Below, in pieces: positions 33,684 to 44,262 of a stretch of 64,000 bases of DNA. The stretch comes from Chaenocephalus aceratus (lineage: Eukaryota; Chordata; Actinopteri; Perciformes; Channichthyidae). The stretch is from assembly GCA_023974075.1 (NCBI GenBank), contig CM043798.1, positions 19,148,941 through 19,212,940 of the forward strand. The letters are read 5' to 3'. Position 1 is the first letter of the stretch. Each line of letters opens with the position of its first letter. The notes below the pieces were generated by a model. That model was not told the origin of the DNA and did not search any database. It was given only the letters and a program-made list of their open reading frames with translations. A program made the translations under genes and the position numbers.

Positions 33684-34055
33684 CAATTGCCTCCACAATC
33701 CATTGGGAGAGCCGTTGCTTAGTAACGGGCTTGCCCTTGTGAGGGTTAGCCCAGGACACAAAGAGTTGGTCATTATGACGAAACTCTTTTGATCTGTCCA
33801 TAAAGGTGCGTAAAGCACGGACTGGACACAGCAAATCCGGCTGCTGTTCCCCGGAGGGACACAGCGACGGAGGAAATGCCTCAATGTCAATTGGGGTACA
33901 TGAACCAACCACCTTTGGTATAAAGGCAGGGTTGGGCTTCAACAACACTCTCGTTTGCCCTGGGGCGAACTGAGTGCATGAAGGATGTACAGATAGTGCA
34001 TGCATGTCACTGACCCGCTTGGCGGATGCCAGGGCCAGTAACAGCACTGTCTTGA
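33684..34055 (-). pseudogene. DIRS A1 tyrosine recombinase, central part
   Basis: Reads LKTVLLLALASAKRVSDMHAL (catalytic Arg region), LLKPNPAFIPKV, LLCPVRALRTFMDRS and KQRLSQWIVEA, and then stops at the DIRS B insertion. The N-terminal part corresponding to A2 62340-63020 is missing. It was lost together with the arrival or decay of the hAT-like fragment at 34056. Confidence 0.85.
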
Positions 34056-35267
34056 GTAGGGTTGGGTATCGTTTGAATTTCCACGATTCTGATTCCGATT
34101 CCGATTCTACTTTTCGATTCCGGTTCTTAACGGTTCTCAATTCCGATTCTTTGAGGGGCAGGGTAAAAAAATGATTAAGTTCTTGTTGAGAAAAACAAGC
34201 ATATCTGCCTCAGGCATACCAGGACGAAATGTTTGAACATTTTAAAGCAAAATGCTTCAATCTGGTGCACTTTAAGCAGAATTACTAGAGACTAGATCTA
34301 GGGGGTACATAAACACCCATATGAAAAAGATCGGTTTACATTTGAATAGTTAAATAAGTATGTGAGCATAACCAATAACCCATAGCCAATAACAAATACA
34401 TGTAACGTATTTTATGTTTGTTGTTCATTCATATCTTATTTTACTTTTATTTATGCATATTTTTTATCTCTCCAGTTTAAAACGATATGTCTGGTTTACT
34501 GTCCTATAGTATACATTGGAATGATTTCAAACCGGTTTTATCCCAATAATTATAAAGGAGTGCCTTGGAAATATGTGTTTACATAAATTGTGATCAAAAC
34601 GTTTGAGACCCACTGAGATAACTTAGACTAAAGTGAACTATCTAAACACTCAGAGTCTTTTACCTCACTGAGCTGTAGTTATCAGCCTCAGTCTGACTGG
34701 AGAGGACTCTCCCTCCACATCATTGTAGAAACATCTTCTTCTTCCGTTAGAGCAGCTAGCACCAGATGCTAATAACAACAGCGCGTACCGGTCTCTCGCT
34801 GCACGCTCACTCGCACTTTGGCTGTGAGCTGCGGGTGCCAGATAAGCCAACATCCCCCATTTTCATCACTTGCAGCGCCCATCGTACAGGGCGAATTAAA
34901 CGTGTAACCGGGTTGAAAAAGGGTGTTACATTTATTTAATTATGAATGTTGTTACATCAAGGCCGAAAATTAGGATGAGGACCAACGGTCAAAACATTTG
35001 TTTTCCCTCCCAGAGCTGTCAGCGCAGTGCCTCCACAGATCTGGCGCCCTAGGCGAACATCTATAATGCCAGTGCAACGGACCGGCTCTGGTCTCAGGTT
35101 ACACTGTAGGAAGTGTAGGTACAACGCTACATTTCCCGCCTCGCCGCAGTCATACAGTAGGCTATGGAGAGCAGCGAGAAACATTTCCTCAGGCATCGAA
35201 AAGCGGAACCGAATTCACATTTTTAAATGATGCCGTGGAATCGAAATGTTGGAACCGGTTCCGAACG
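34056..35267 (+). mobile_element. hAT-like non-autonomous fragment replacing part of DIRS A1
   Basis: Starts TAGGGTTGGGTATCGTTTGAA, with GATTCCGATTCCGATTC repeats, an end that I recall from fish hAT elements. It finishes at GGAACCGGTTCCGAA without the expected TAGGGTTGGG complement. Comparison with copy A2 shows no target duplication and about 680 bp of DIRS sequence missing at this point, so the right end and neighbouring DIRS DNA were probably deleted together. No transposase is present. An inverted partial relative lies at 25640-26060. Confidence 0.55.
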
Positions 35268-36900
35268 TGCGCGAGCGTGTCCACGCCTAACGGTGCTTTT
35301 AAATCGCGCATTGGAAAGAACAGCTGACATTGAGCATTTTCTTTTGATGCGAACAGATCTACCGCGGCTCTGCCGTAATGCACCCACAGCTGACTCACAA
35401 TCCTTGGATGGAGAGTCCAGTCTGCATATAGTGGTGCACCTCTTGACAGTAGCTCTGCCCCGAGGTTCATCACTCCCGGTACGTGTGTCGCTCTCAGAGA
35501 GAGGAGACGTCTGCCGCTCCATAAGATCGGTTTGCGTGTCAGCATGTGTAACTGGAGAGAACGCAAACCCCCTTGGCGGTTTATACACGATATTGTGGTC
35601 GTGTTGTCTGTCCTCACGAGGACATGATATCCTCTGAGAAAAGGCAGAAAGCGTTTTAGAGTGAGGAACACCGCTAAAAGCTCCAGGTAATTTATGTGCG
35701 CCCGCTGGAGGTCTCTGTTCCAGAGACCCCTCACCGGACGACCTCCGTAAATACCTCCCCAGCCTGTCAGACATGCGTCCGTGGTGACCACCTTCCGTGA
35801 AAGGACAGCACCCATAGGCACGCCCCGTACTAGAAAAGTCGGGTGCGGCCAGTGACGTAGTGCCATTACGCTTTTCACAGTAACCATTACTTTAGTTTTA
35901 GAACGGCTACTCGGCGCTGAAACTCCCCCATGTGTAAGCGTCCCAGTCGTACGACCAGGATGGCTGACGTCATGAGCCCCAGTAACCGCAGGCATGATCT
36001 GAGGAGAACATGTTTGCGCAGCTGGAAATGAGTGAGACAAGCTCTGAAAGCTTTCACTCTTTCCGTTGACAGGCGGGCTGTAAAGGGCACCGAGTTCAGG
36101 TGTAAACCCAGGAAGAGTACAGTCTGTCTTTCTGTGTTTATTATGAAACCCAGGTTGAGCAGGTGCTTTACGAGAACATTTGTCTACGTAATCTGACTCT
36201 GCTCGGCGGGTACTATAGATATAGCCCTCTTTTCTAGAAGTGAGAGAATCTCTCACTCTAGAATATGGGCTGACTCTCCCCGGGCTTGTGAATACAGAAT
36301 GCCCGAGAAGCGAGGGGGGGTGACAGCGAATTGGAGTCTGTAGCCCCGTGTTACTGTTTTGAGAAACCCAAGCAGATGTTGTGAGCATCTTCCACGGTAT
36401 GCTCCTTAGAGCCAGCGGAGATGTCACGTCTCTTACCCTCTGAGTCCCTATTTGTTGTGTTATGGGGCCCTCTAGTGTCTGAACACGGTGGTGCCCCATT
36501 TCGACAATCCCCACCGATACTGCGCATGCGCGTGACGGTGGTGCCTTCACAACCCCAGCAGGCACTGCGCATGCGCGTGACGGTGGTGCCTTCACAGCCC
36601 CAACCGGCACTGCGCGTGACGGTGGTGCCTTCACAGACCCGTCTATAATCCGCCTTTTGAGAGAAGCCGTAGCTGCTATCAGAAGGGGAACAGTTGACGG
36701 ACTGTTTATTGTTTTTATTGTTTTTCTTTTCATTTTTTTGAGCTGCGCCCTTGGCCTGAAGCCTGGATGCGTCAGCGGAAAATGGTTTATTTTAGAAACA
36801 ACAACAAACTTGTGACATGTGTTTTTGCGGACTTGAGGATGGTGTTGAGGCATCTCTCGAGGCGGAGGGAACACATCTAGAGCTGGGGAACCGTGGACTT
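35268..36900 (-). pseudogene. DIRS A1 reverse transcriptase remnant and RNase H
   Basis: After the repeat-containing spacer the RT N-terminal block (LQFAVTPPRF type, about 36300) is followed within about 100 bp by the RT thumb (GFIIN, LFLGLHLNSVPF at 35887-36200). The palm, including the YxDD motif, is absent. RNase H is well kept: TTDACLTGWGG, INYLELLAVFLTLKRF, VRTDNTTTISCINRQGG, MNLGAELLSRG and DLFASKENAQC. A frame change separates the thumb from RNase H near 35890. Copy A2 lacks the same RT region. Confidence 0.8.
36522..36640 (-). repeat. 45 bp minisatellite in DIRS A1 (about 3 units)
   Basis: Units start at about 36522, 36567 and 36612. Each reads ACTGCGCATGCGCGTGACGG followed by TGGTGCCTTCACA.CCC; the third lacks GCATGC. 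The unit length of 45 preserves a 15-codon protein period (A-V-P-A-G-V-V-K-A-P-P-S-R-A-C type). The same array has about 11 units in copy A2. Confidence 0.85.
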
Positions 36901-36909
36901 CCAGCTCTG

Positions 36910-38556
36910 TCACAGAGGAGAGAAGGAGGGGCTGTCAGGCTTCTTCTTCCTCGACTGCTGGCCGAAATTCTGGGTCGGCTGCGTCTGGGCTGCGGCCGGG
37001 ACCAGAGATTTTATAGGCCAACTCGCCCTCGTCTCCTGCCTGGGCTGGGGACTCGGGGCGGGCTGCGACCTCTGCTGTTTGGGTATTTTGAACCGAGCAG
37101 GGTTCGAGGCAGCTTGGACGAAGGACTGCCGCTGTGAAGGCAGCGGCTGGACCCTTCGAGGGAGGCAGAGGTGGAGGGCCTCGTCCTCCTTCTTTTTCGA
37201 CTCGCATCTCCTCTGCATGGAGGCGAGAGCGGAGCCGAAAATCCCCTCGGGAACGATGGGCATGTCAAGCACATCCTCCTTTTCCCGGTCCGAGGTTGGT
37301 GAGGTTGAGCCATCTAGCTCTTTCCTGCACCACCATGATCCCCATTGCCTTGCCCGTGGCCTGGACGGCGCAGCGTTGGACACGGAGACAAATGTCTGTG
37401 ACCGCGGCCATTTCATCCAGAACGGCCGGTCCAGGATTGCTCGACAGATCCTCGCAGAGCTCCGCTTGGTATGCGGTTAGCAGTGAGGAAACGTTCAGAG
37501 CCCTGGCGGACAACGCTGCGGCTCTGTAGGACCGTTCAGTCATGGTCGACTGGAATTGGTCCGCCTTCACTGGCAGCATGGGGTTCCTGCTTGGTGACGG
37601 GCCCATCCTCGGTAGGAGGTGGGCTGCCACCAGCGGTTCCATAGGCGGTATGCGGAGCAGGCCGAGCCTCTCCATACCGTCACAGCCTAGGGAGGAGGCA
37701 CCCTGGATTGGGGCCTTGTTGCTAAAGGGCCGGTCTCTCCACGAGACCGACACCTCATCCAACATCTCCGGGAAGACCGGAAGGAGTTGCCTCTTTGTCC
37801 TCGTTGCTTGGGGAAAATGTTTCCCCTCGTAACGGGACCTGGAGGTCTCCTTGGCCATTTCGGGCCACGGATGTCTAGCCTGGACGCGGCACGCTGACAC
37901 ACGGCCTGCAGGTCCATGCTCAGACAGGGCGAAGCTGGTGTGCTATCGCCCGGGAGAGCAGCCATCGCTCCCGGCTTTGCAGCTTGAGCCGATGACATGA
38001 AGATATCGTCTTCTTGCTCATCCGAATCAGACAGGAGGAGCTCAGAGGCATCCTCTTCGTCCTCCATGTAATCTAATTCCAGGACATCCTCCGCGGGCGA
38101 AACCATGGTGAGGTCTAGCCGGGAGCCCCAGCTTGGTAAAGCGTGGGGCTCCGTTCCCGCGTCTCTTGCCGCCACCGGGTCCCAGCCTGACACAGCGCGG
38201 GACTCTGGTTCTGCAGCTGCCGCTGTTGATGAGCCCCAGACCGACACAGTGCGGGGCTCAATCTCTGCGGCTGACGCCCCCGCGTCTTTATTGCCAGCCG
38301 GCAAATCAACGGACATGAGGGGGTCCTGTCCCGACAAGCTAGCTTGGCGTGCTAACCGTCGGCGGATGCTCTTTATGGTGAAACGGGCACAATGCCCGCA
38401 CGAGCTGGGGTTGTCAATAGCCTCCTGGGCGTGTTCCAGCCTGTGGCAGGACGAGCAGACCTGGTGTGAGTCTGTGCCTGATATTTTCAACCCGCAGCCG
38501 CAGAGTCGAGCCTCCGAGTCCCTGACTCCTCTGGTGTGAGGGAGAGAGGCGTCCAT
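36910..38556 (-). pseudogene. DIRS A1 gag-like gene, frameshifted
   Basis: ATG at 38554-38556 (MDASLPHTRG). Cys/His residues at about C19, C21, C34, C37, H42, C53 and C56 suggest a small zinc-binding domain. An Ala/Glu/Ser-rich section with three related GSS/WGS/AGxR repeats follows, then an acidic stretch LELDYMEDEEDASE and a conserved MLDEVSVSWRDRPFS region. A Pro/Arg-rich C-terminus follows. Frames change near 37880 and again near 37290. The plus-strand frames over this region are shadows. Confidence 0.75.
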
Positions 38557-39015
38557 CTTGTTCGCCGCGTGGCGTGGAGAGGACCCGCTCGTAACAGGTA
38601 CGTCGTCGAGAAAAAAGTGTTACCAACCTGTCTTTAATCCGGAGAAAAAAGGACGGTGTAGGTCTTTTTTCTCAAAGAATATTAACTGGTGTGTTAATAT
38701 TCTTTTAATCCTTTCCTCCGTGAGAAAGAGAAAAGAGAAAACGTCCTTGCTACCGTGGTGTCGGTAGTGAGGGAAAGCAAGCTAGTGACAGGTGTGTTGC
38801 TAGCTTGAAAAAATCAAAACCTTACCTTAATTCCCGAGGAAGAAACGGCGAGGTCGATTATAATACTAACTGGTGTGTTAGTATTAGCAGTCTTCTTGCG
38901 AAGCAGGAAGGGTAGCCGGCGAGCGCCCGTCGACCGAAGTTAGCTTTGGTTCAGTCTGTGGACTGTTAAGCTAGCCCGGCTACCATAGAGATGTGCTCTG
39001 AAGCGAGAAGAGGTG
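38557..39015 (-). other. 5' leader of DIRS A1
   Basis: Between the terminal repeat and the gag ATG. It holds short self-complementary stretches such as AATATTAACTGGTGTGTTAATATTC (38677-38702) and ATAATACTAACTGGTGTGTTAGTATTA (38861-38886), so hairpins are likely in the RNA. The same layout is seen in A2 at 58640-58890. Confidence 0.6.
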
Positions 39016-39165
39016 TTTGAATGACGCATGCGACGTAGCGCAAGCTACTTATAGGGGGTGGATTCCCTGACGCTGACGTCAAGATCACCAGCCAATCAGG
39101 ATTGGCGTAATGAGATTGATGCTTCTGTTTGCTCCGCGATGAGGCGCATCCCATAGTGAGACATC
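39016..39165 (-). repeat. Inverted terminal repeat of DIRS A1 (5' end of element)
   Basis: Complement of 26924-27074. It is followed by the end-specific 24 bp to GAGAAC at 39189. On the minus strand this is upstream of the gag leader and should hold the promoter. Confidence 0.85.
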
Positions 39166-39189
39166 GAATGGAGTGTTATGAATGAGAAC

Positions 39190-40570
39190 TCTGTGTGTAA
39201 AAAGACGATCCACAAGCAGAGATTTGAGATCCACAAGCGCATTTTTGGTCGACAAAACAAAATCGATTCACAAATGCCTGATCGAAAGTTGTAAATGTTA
39301 AAGAGATATTCAAAGATCTTTTTTTATTTGTAAAAATATTTTACGTATTTGCAGATCCTTTTTACATTTGCAAATGTATTTGTGAGTTTGCAAATCTTTT
39401 AAATGCATTTGTGGATGGTGTTTTACATTTACAAATCACATATTTACACACAAATTATTTTTATGGTCACACAAATAATTAGACATATCTATGACTATGC
39501 CCATAGCCAGGCCTCGCTACATGTACAACTCCTTGCTTACAACATGTTATGTGTGTTTGCCACACACTGCTGTTTATGCTTTGCTCACCAGGTGTCACTC
39601 TTTGCCCATTGCACATTTTACACTGCTGAGTACATTGCATAGGATCTGTCACATTATCTGTTACATGTAATACATTTCATTCAATAAAATACAGTGTAAA
39701 CACCTTATGTGAACATGTAGCACATGAAGCTATAGCAAGCCACCTTTCCCACAAATACCACAAGCATCAGAATAATAACTCTTATCATAAATCTGCCTTG
39801 TTGACACAACAGGGCGTCTGTGTTGAGCGAAACACAGAGCTATTTAGCTTACATTGCTGCATAGCTTGAGGAACAACACGGCAACAATCAAATGTTCACA
39901 CCTGTGCAGTTAGAAAAAAAAAAGGCTGTAAAACTATGATTTAGTTATTACACTAAGAGAACTGAATGTCTGGCATGTCACACATCCTGACAACCAGAAA
40001 CCAGTTGTAGAAAGCAAATGATAAAGCAAGCTTGAGGAATGTGTTATCCAACTTTAATTTATAGTGTTGGAGACATTGTCAGTGCACAAAATATGTTTTC
40101 TTGTTCAAACTGGAAACACCAGCATCATGTTTGGAGTGTTGCATGATGACAAAATGACTTCAGAAAACCAAAAATCTGTACCTCCACCCATTCATTTAGC
40201 AGAGGTTAAGGTTTTCCAGATGTTTCAAGTGCGTCCGTACGCTGAGCCTCATCCTGCGCTTAGCTCAGGCTGGTAAATTGGACATGTCACGAGGTCAAAG
40301 ATGCTCCCTTGTTTTTGCAGAGATGATTTAGAGGACACACACACACACAGGAGAGGTGATGCAGTACATGTGTATGTGAGCTGTTATACTATCTGACTCT
40401 TAACTTGTGCGTGAGCCCCAGTGATTGAAAGCGAACACACACGGAGCAGGTTTGGGGTTTCAGACGCTTTAATCAAACCTCATCAGCTGAGCTCTGGGGC
40501 TTGACGGTTGACTCCAGCCATTTATTCCACCCTGGTGGGAGTTGAAACAACACAGTAAGATACATAAGAA
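39190..40570. other. AT-rich non-coding DNA; degenerate TTTGCAAATG-type repeat at the start
   Basis: At 39240-39450 variants of TTTACATTTGCAAATG and ACAAATGCATTTGTG recur on both strands, possibly a decayed palindromic repeat. The rest shows nothing recognisable. Confidence 0.35.
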
Positions 40571-40579
40571 GCAATGCAA

Positions 40580-40668
40580 TGTGTGTGTGTGGTGTGTGTG
40601 GTGTGTGTGTGTGTGGTGTGTGTGTGTGTGTGTGTGGTGTGTTGGTGTGTGTGTGTGTGTGTGTGTGA
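40580..40668. repeat. (GT)n microsatellite
   Basis: About 90 bp of GT units interrupted by GG. The open frame over it (Cys-Val runs) is an artefact. Confidence 0.9.
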
Positions 40669-40716
40669 CAGGTCCAGTGCCTCCAACCAGGTAATGAGCC
40701 AGAAAAAATATATTAA

Positions 40717-41202
40717 AGGTCCCCTGTTATACTCTTTTTCATCAATATATTATAAGTCTCAGATATATACAAAACATGTCTCGGAAGTGTTTGGTTCGAA
40801 ACACCAAACAGATCACCCATTGTAGCATCCCATAAACCCCTCTGTTTCAGCCCTGTTTCAAAAGTGCTGATTCTGTCTGTTACTTTAGATGAAAATAAGG
40901 AGCCACTCCCAACGCCCCTCTGCAAGATATTTGGTTAAAAAGAACACAATATTGCTCTAGGAGGAGATTCAGGTAATAAGGTGGGGGGGGGGCGGGGGTT
41001 ACCTTGGTTGGTGATGGCTAATGGTTACACGAGCCAAAAAATCGTTATGACATCATAAAGGGGCCAATCTGATCAGCTCATTTTCAGACAGGTTTTTGTA
41101 TAAATGGATCAGGATCAGTATTTCTGAAACATTCAGCATCTCTTAACACACATGTTTATGTATAAAATATATGAAAACTGGATTTTGCATAATAGGTGAC
41201 CT
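40717..41202. mobile_element. MITE (486 bp) flanked by TTAA
   Basis: Ends AGGTCCCCTGTTATACTC... and ...GCATAATAGGTGACCT form an imperfect inverted repeat of about 35 bp. Both sides carry TTAA (40713-40716, 41203-41206). I recall the AGGTCACCTATTATGC motif as a very common fish MITE end. A TTAA target suggests piggyBac-type mobilisation, but the ends do not begin CCC, so this stays open. No coding capacity. Confidence 0.65.
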
Positions 41203-44120
41203 TTAAAACACAAAAGTATTATAAGGTCTGCTGTTTGAAAGGACACAGCTATTAGTGGATTCAAATAAAGTGATACCATATTTTTATAGTACATGTTGCA
41301 TGTTTTCTTGCGGTTTGTATGTAACTCCAGCATAGTAGTAATGAGTGAGGGCCGGCTGCAGTACCTGAGGATTGGGTTACATGAGCTGTCTGTCAGCACA
41401 GACAGAATGAGCCCCCTCGGGACAGAAACAGACAAAGTGATGTTCACGCCGCACAGATGTCAAATACTATTAAGAAGATATCCCTCACATTTGTTTAGGG
41501 AGTTTGGTCCACCAAATGGGCGAGAGTTTGACACTAGATACCTTTTAGAATTCAAAGGAATGTTTTGTGAAGTTTGCTTGATTTGTGTGTAAGTGACAAC
41601 TTTAGTGACAGCTAGTGAATCCATCCATTTTCTATATACACTTTTCGCGTTGAGGGTCGCAGGAGGGCGAGAATTACAACCCCTGGCAGCTCAGTTTATC
41701 ACAGGGATGACACACGAAGACAAACAAGCTACAGACAACAAGTAAGAGTACTAACCTCTATCTGTCTGTGTGGAGTTTTATGTTTGTGGACTGTGTACCA
41801 CTGAGTACTAGGTCTCCACTCTGAGTCTGAAGACAGAAAATGAGCTTCAAACTTTTACAATGATTGAAAAAAGAAATTATAAAGCAAAAGCAAATCATTC
41901 TGCCAAATGTGTAAAATCAGATTAACAGTCTTGATAAACCCTTAAAGCTTGGATTGATGAAAAACGCGAAATAAAAGTCAGATATAAGCTATTAATGTGA
42001 AGTCTGGATAACCCTGACATTTAAGAATACACATGACCAAGTCAGAGATAACATTTCAAATGTTAAGGGTTATTTATTTTTCTACATTATCTGATTACTT
42101 AGGGTTATTACTGTACCTCAAATGAACCTTTATTGTGATGTAATCATTTAATGAATAGCTTAATATCGAATTACTCGACATGTATCCTTCTGTTTCCTTT
42201 TGCTCTCAGCCGTTCCCCTTCTTTGTTCTGTGTACAAGCACGTAAGAACATGTGTGTTGGTGAGAGATTGCACGGAAGTGTTTCTTGAACACACCTCATT
42301 TGACTAAAGGCTGCTATCACTGAAGCATTATCTACCACTCAACATATCATGAGTTACAGCTTCACCAATATTGACACAGCTCTTTCTACTGAAAGAGGAG
42401 GCAGCTCTAATAGATGCCAAACAGGTCACAGCCTATTAAGGCTGTATAATACAGCAGGAAGGATTCAGGAGAGAGGCTGACCCGCCCATTTTTATCCAAA
42501 AAACGTTGTAACTTAATCCTTACTTGATGAGGCATGTTAGCTGATACAGAGGGGAAATTACACCTGAAAATGAAATTGAGTGTTTCAAAAACAGTGCTTA
42601 CAACTCAAAACTTCTGTTTGTTCAAAAGGAGTATACAGAAGAGTTGTTTTTGTTAATTTGTTGCCAACTACTACCATTCAAACACTTTAGAGTTTAGACA
42701 TCCATAACAGCAAGAATGGTATTGAATTATATATTCAAAATGTTCTTTTTTACAATCGGGGGTATGTCGGGGACACTGTAGGATCGCGACACAAATTACA
42801 TTAAAAAAGAAATCAGTGTACAAAAGCAAGCAAAACATATATGAGTATTCCACAAACCCACTTGGCCTGGTGAAAGCTTTGCGTACCTGTTGGATCTTTA
42901 CATTTCTTTTAAATAATAGAATCAATTATGAACTTCTAACACAAAGTATTTTGATTTATTTTTTATATTTATATTCAATATTCAATATTTTTCCAAGAAC
43001 AAAATCCTCCCTTGCTTCTCACCTTTTTTTCCTTACAGTATGTGATAGCTAATTTGAAGTCTTTAGTTTTGAAATGTCTTTCAGTCACCTTACATGTACT
43101 GTAAAGCCTTCAAGAAATGTTTATATCATTATTATTCTGTGACATTTGAGAGGCTAGATGAAAAAAAATCAAATCAAATAAATGAATCAAATATGACAAA
43201 TAATCGCTTGTTGCTGTCTTAAATTATGTGTCATACTCGAATGGATGACGTGCCACATTCCGAGTTTCATTTTCACCCGAAGTATTAAAGTCAGAGTTCT
43301 CTGTTAAGGATCACTGACAAGGTCACCTCCACATATAGATCATCAATTATGATCTGACAGTCACTGAAACCAACACATCCTGCTCTACAAGAACTCGCCC
43401 CTAGTTGGTGTAACACAAACAGAGTTGTGTCTCAAGGGGAAGACCAAGACACATTTGACTTTTACGAACAGGACCCTGGAGGATGCGTCTCCAGAGAGGG
43501 CTCTTAGTCCAGAGAGGGCTGTAGTGGTTTTTGACTTCAAGGACTGGAAGCCTCCCTCCTGTCTGCTGTTTCAGTCGTTCCCACAGCAATAATGGATGCA
43601 AATGAGAATTGATTAGGAGACGCTGGCAGGTTGACTCCTTTGCTTTCTCCTGGTGAAGGATGGATGATGCTCCATGACCGCTAACTGCTTGCTGTTTTAC
43701 TCATGCCTTATTCATATTCTTATTCTTACATTTATTCTCATAATCTTATTTTTGTACATAATATGAGAGGTCCTACACCACCATTGTGAGTTGGGGTTTC
43801 ACAACTAGACCTGAATCACATCTTGGCAGTCAGAAGGTTCCCAGTCAGGAAGGAGGTCGAATCATCTTCCCTGTTTTACATTTTGAGCCCATACAAATCC
43901 ACAAGAACATAGTTTTGTGTGACCTTGGGTTTACTGCTTCTGCTGACAAATTATGCTGACATCCTGAGCACTTAGTTCTCATTTGGAAAGGGTGGTTGAC
44001 TGGTAACAGCAAAGGGAGGCATACAAAAAAAGCACTACCTCAGACATGTGCAGAAGCAATCAAAGAGTCGAGGGAGGATGGTAACCTTTCAAATGGGAAT
44101 TTATAGAATTAGAAGAATTG
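41203..44120. other. Non-coding DNA with a short LINE-tail fragment
   Basis: GAATCCATCCATTTTCTATA at 41620 followed by TTCGCGTTGAGGGTCGCAGGAG resembles the minus-strand 3' end of an RTE-type LINE and is about 70 bp long. The frame at 41293-41592 and others show no recognisable family. Otherwise nothing is seen. Confidence 0.35.
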
Positions 44121-44124
44121 GGAG

Positions 44125-44262
44125 GGATGAAACCCTCTTTAATGGTCACACGCAGAGCACACAGTGAAATGTGTTCTCTGCATTTAACCCATCCTAGTAC
44201 CAGGAGTCTAGTACTATGAGTACTAGGAGTCTAGTACTAGGAGCAGTGGGCAGCTATTGAAC
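44125..44262. repeat. Short interspersed repeat with CTAGTAC minisatellite
   Basis: GCACACAGTGAAATGTGTTC and TCTGCATTTAACCCATCCTAG up to GAGCAGTGGGCAGC form a module that I recall as widespread in fish genomes. Inside it, ACTAGGAGTCTAGTACTA is tandemly repeated (44195-44245). Class uncertain. Confidence 0.4.

Larger units (their letters stand above)
26879..39189 (-). mobile_element. DIRS retrotransposon copy A1 (minus), holding three nested insertions
   Basis: In transcription order (right to left) it has an inverted terminal repeat, leader, gag-like gene, RT-remnant/RNase H, tyrosine recombinase, internal complementary region and the other terminal repeat. DIRS elements copy by reverse transcription but integrate with a tyrosine recombinase and make no target duplication. 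The ICR at 27115-27212 is the complement of both outer ends joined (junction 27172/27173). It therefore predicts ends TATAGG at 26879 and GAGAAC at 39189, which is where similarity to copy A2 stops. Removing the nested DIRS B, solo LTR and hAT-like piece leaves about 4.9 kb. It lacks the RT core, and its recombinase is interrupted. Confidence 0.9.

Noticed and set aside
36817..37529. Plus-strand open frames of 100-195 codons over DIRS A1 gag
   Set aside because: They are antisense to the minus-strand gag, whose frames match copy A2 in sense. The reverse frames have no known motif.
40574..40825. Cys/Val-rich open frame at a GT repeat
   Set aside because: Codes only the GT microsatellite plus MITE sequence.
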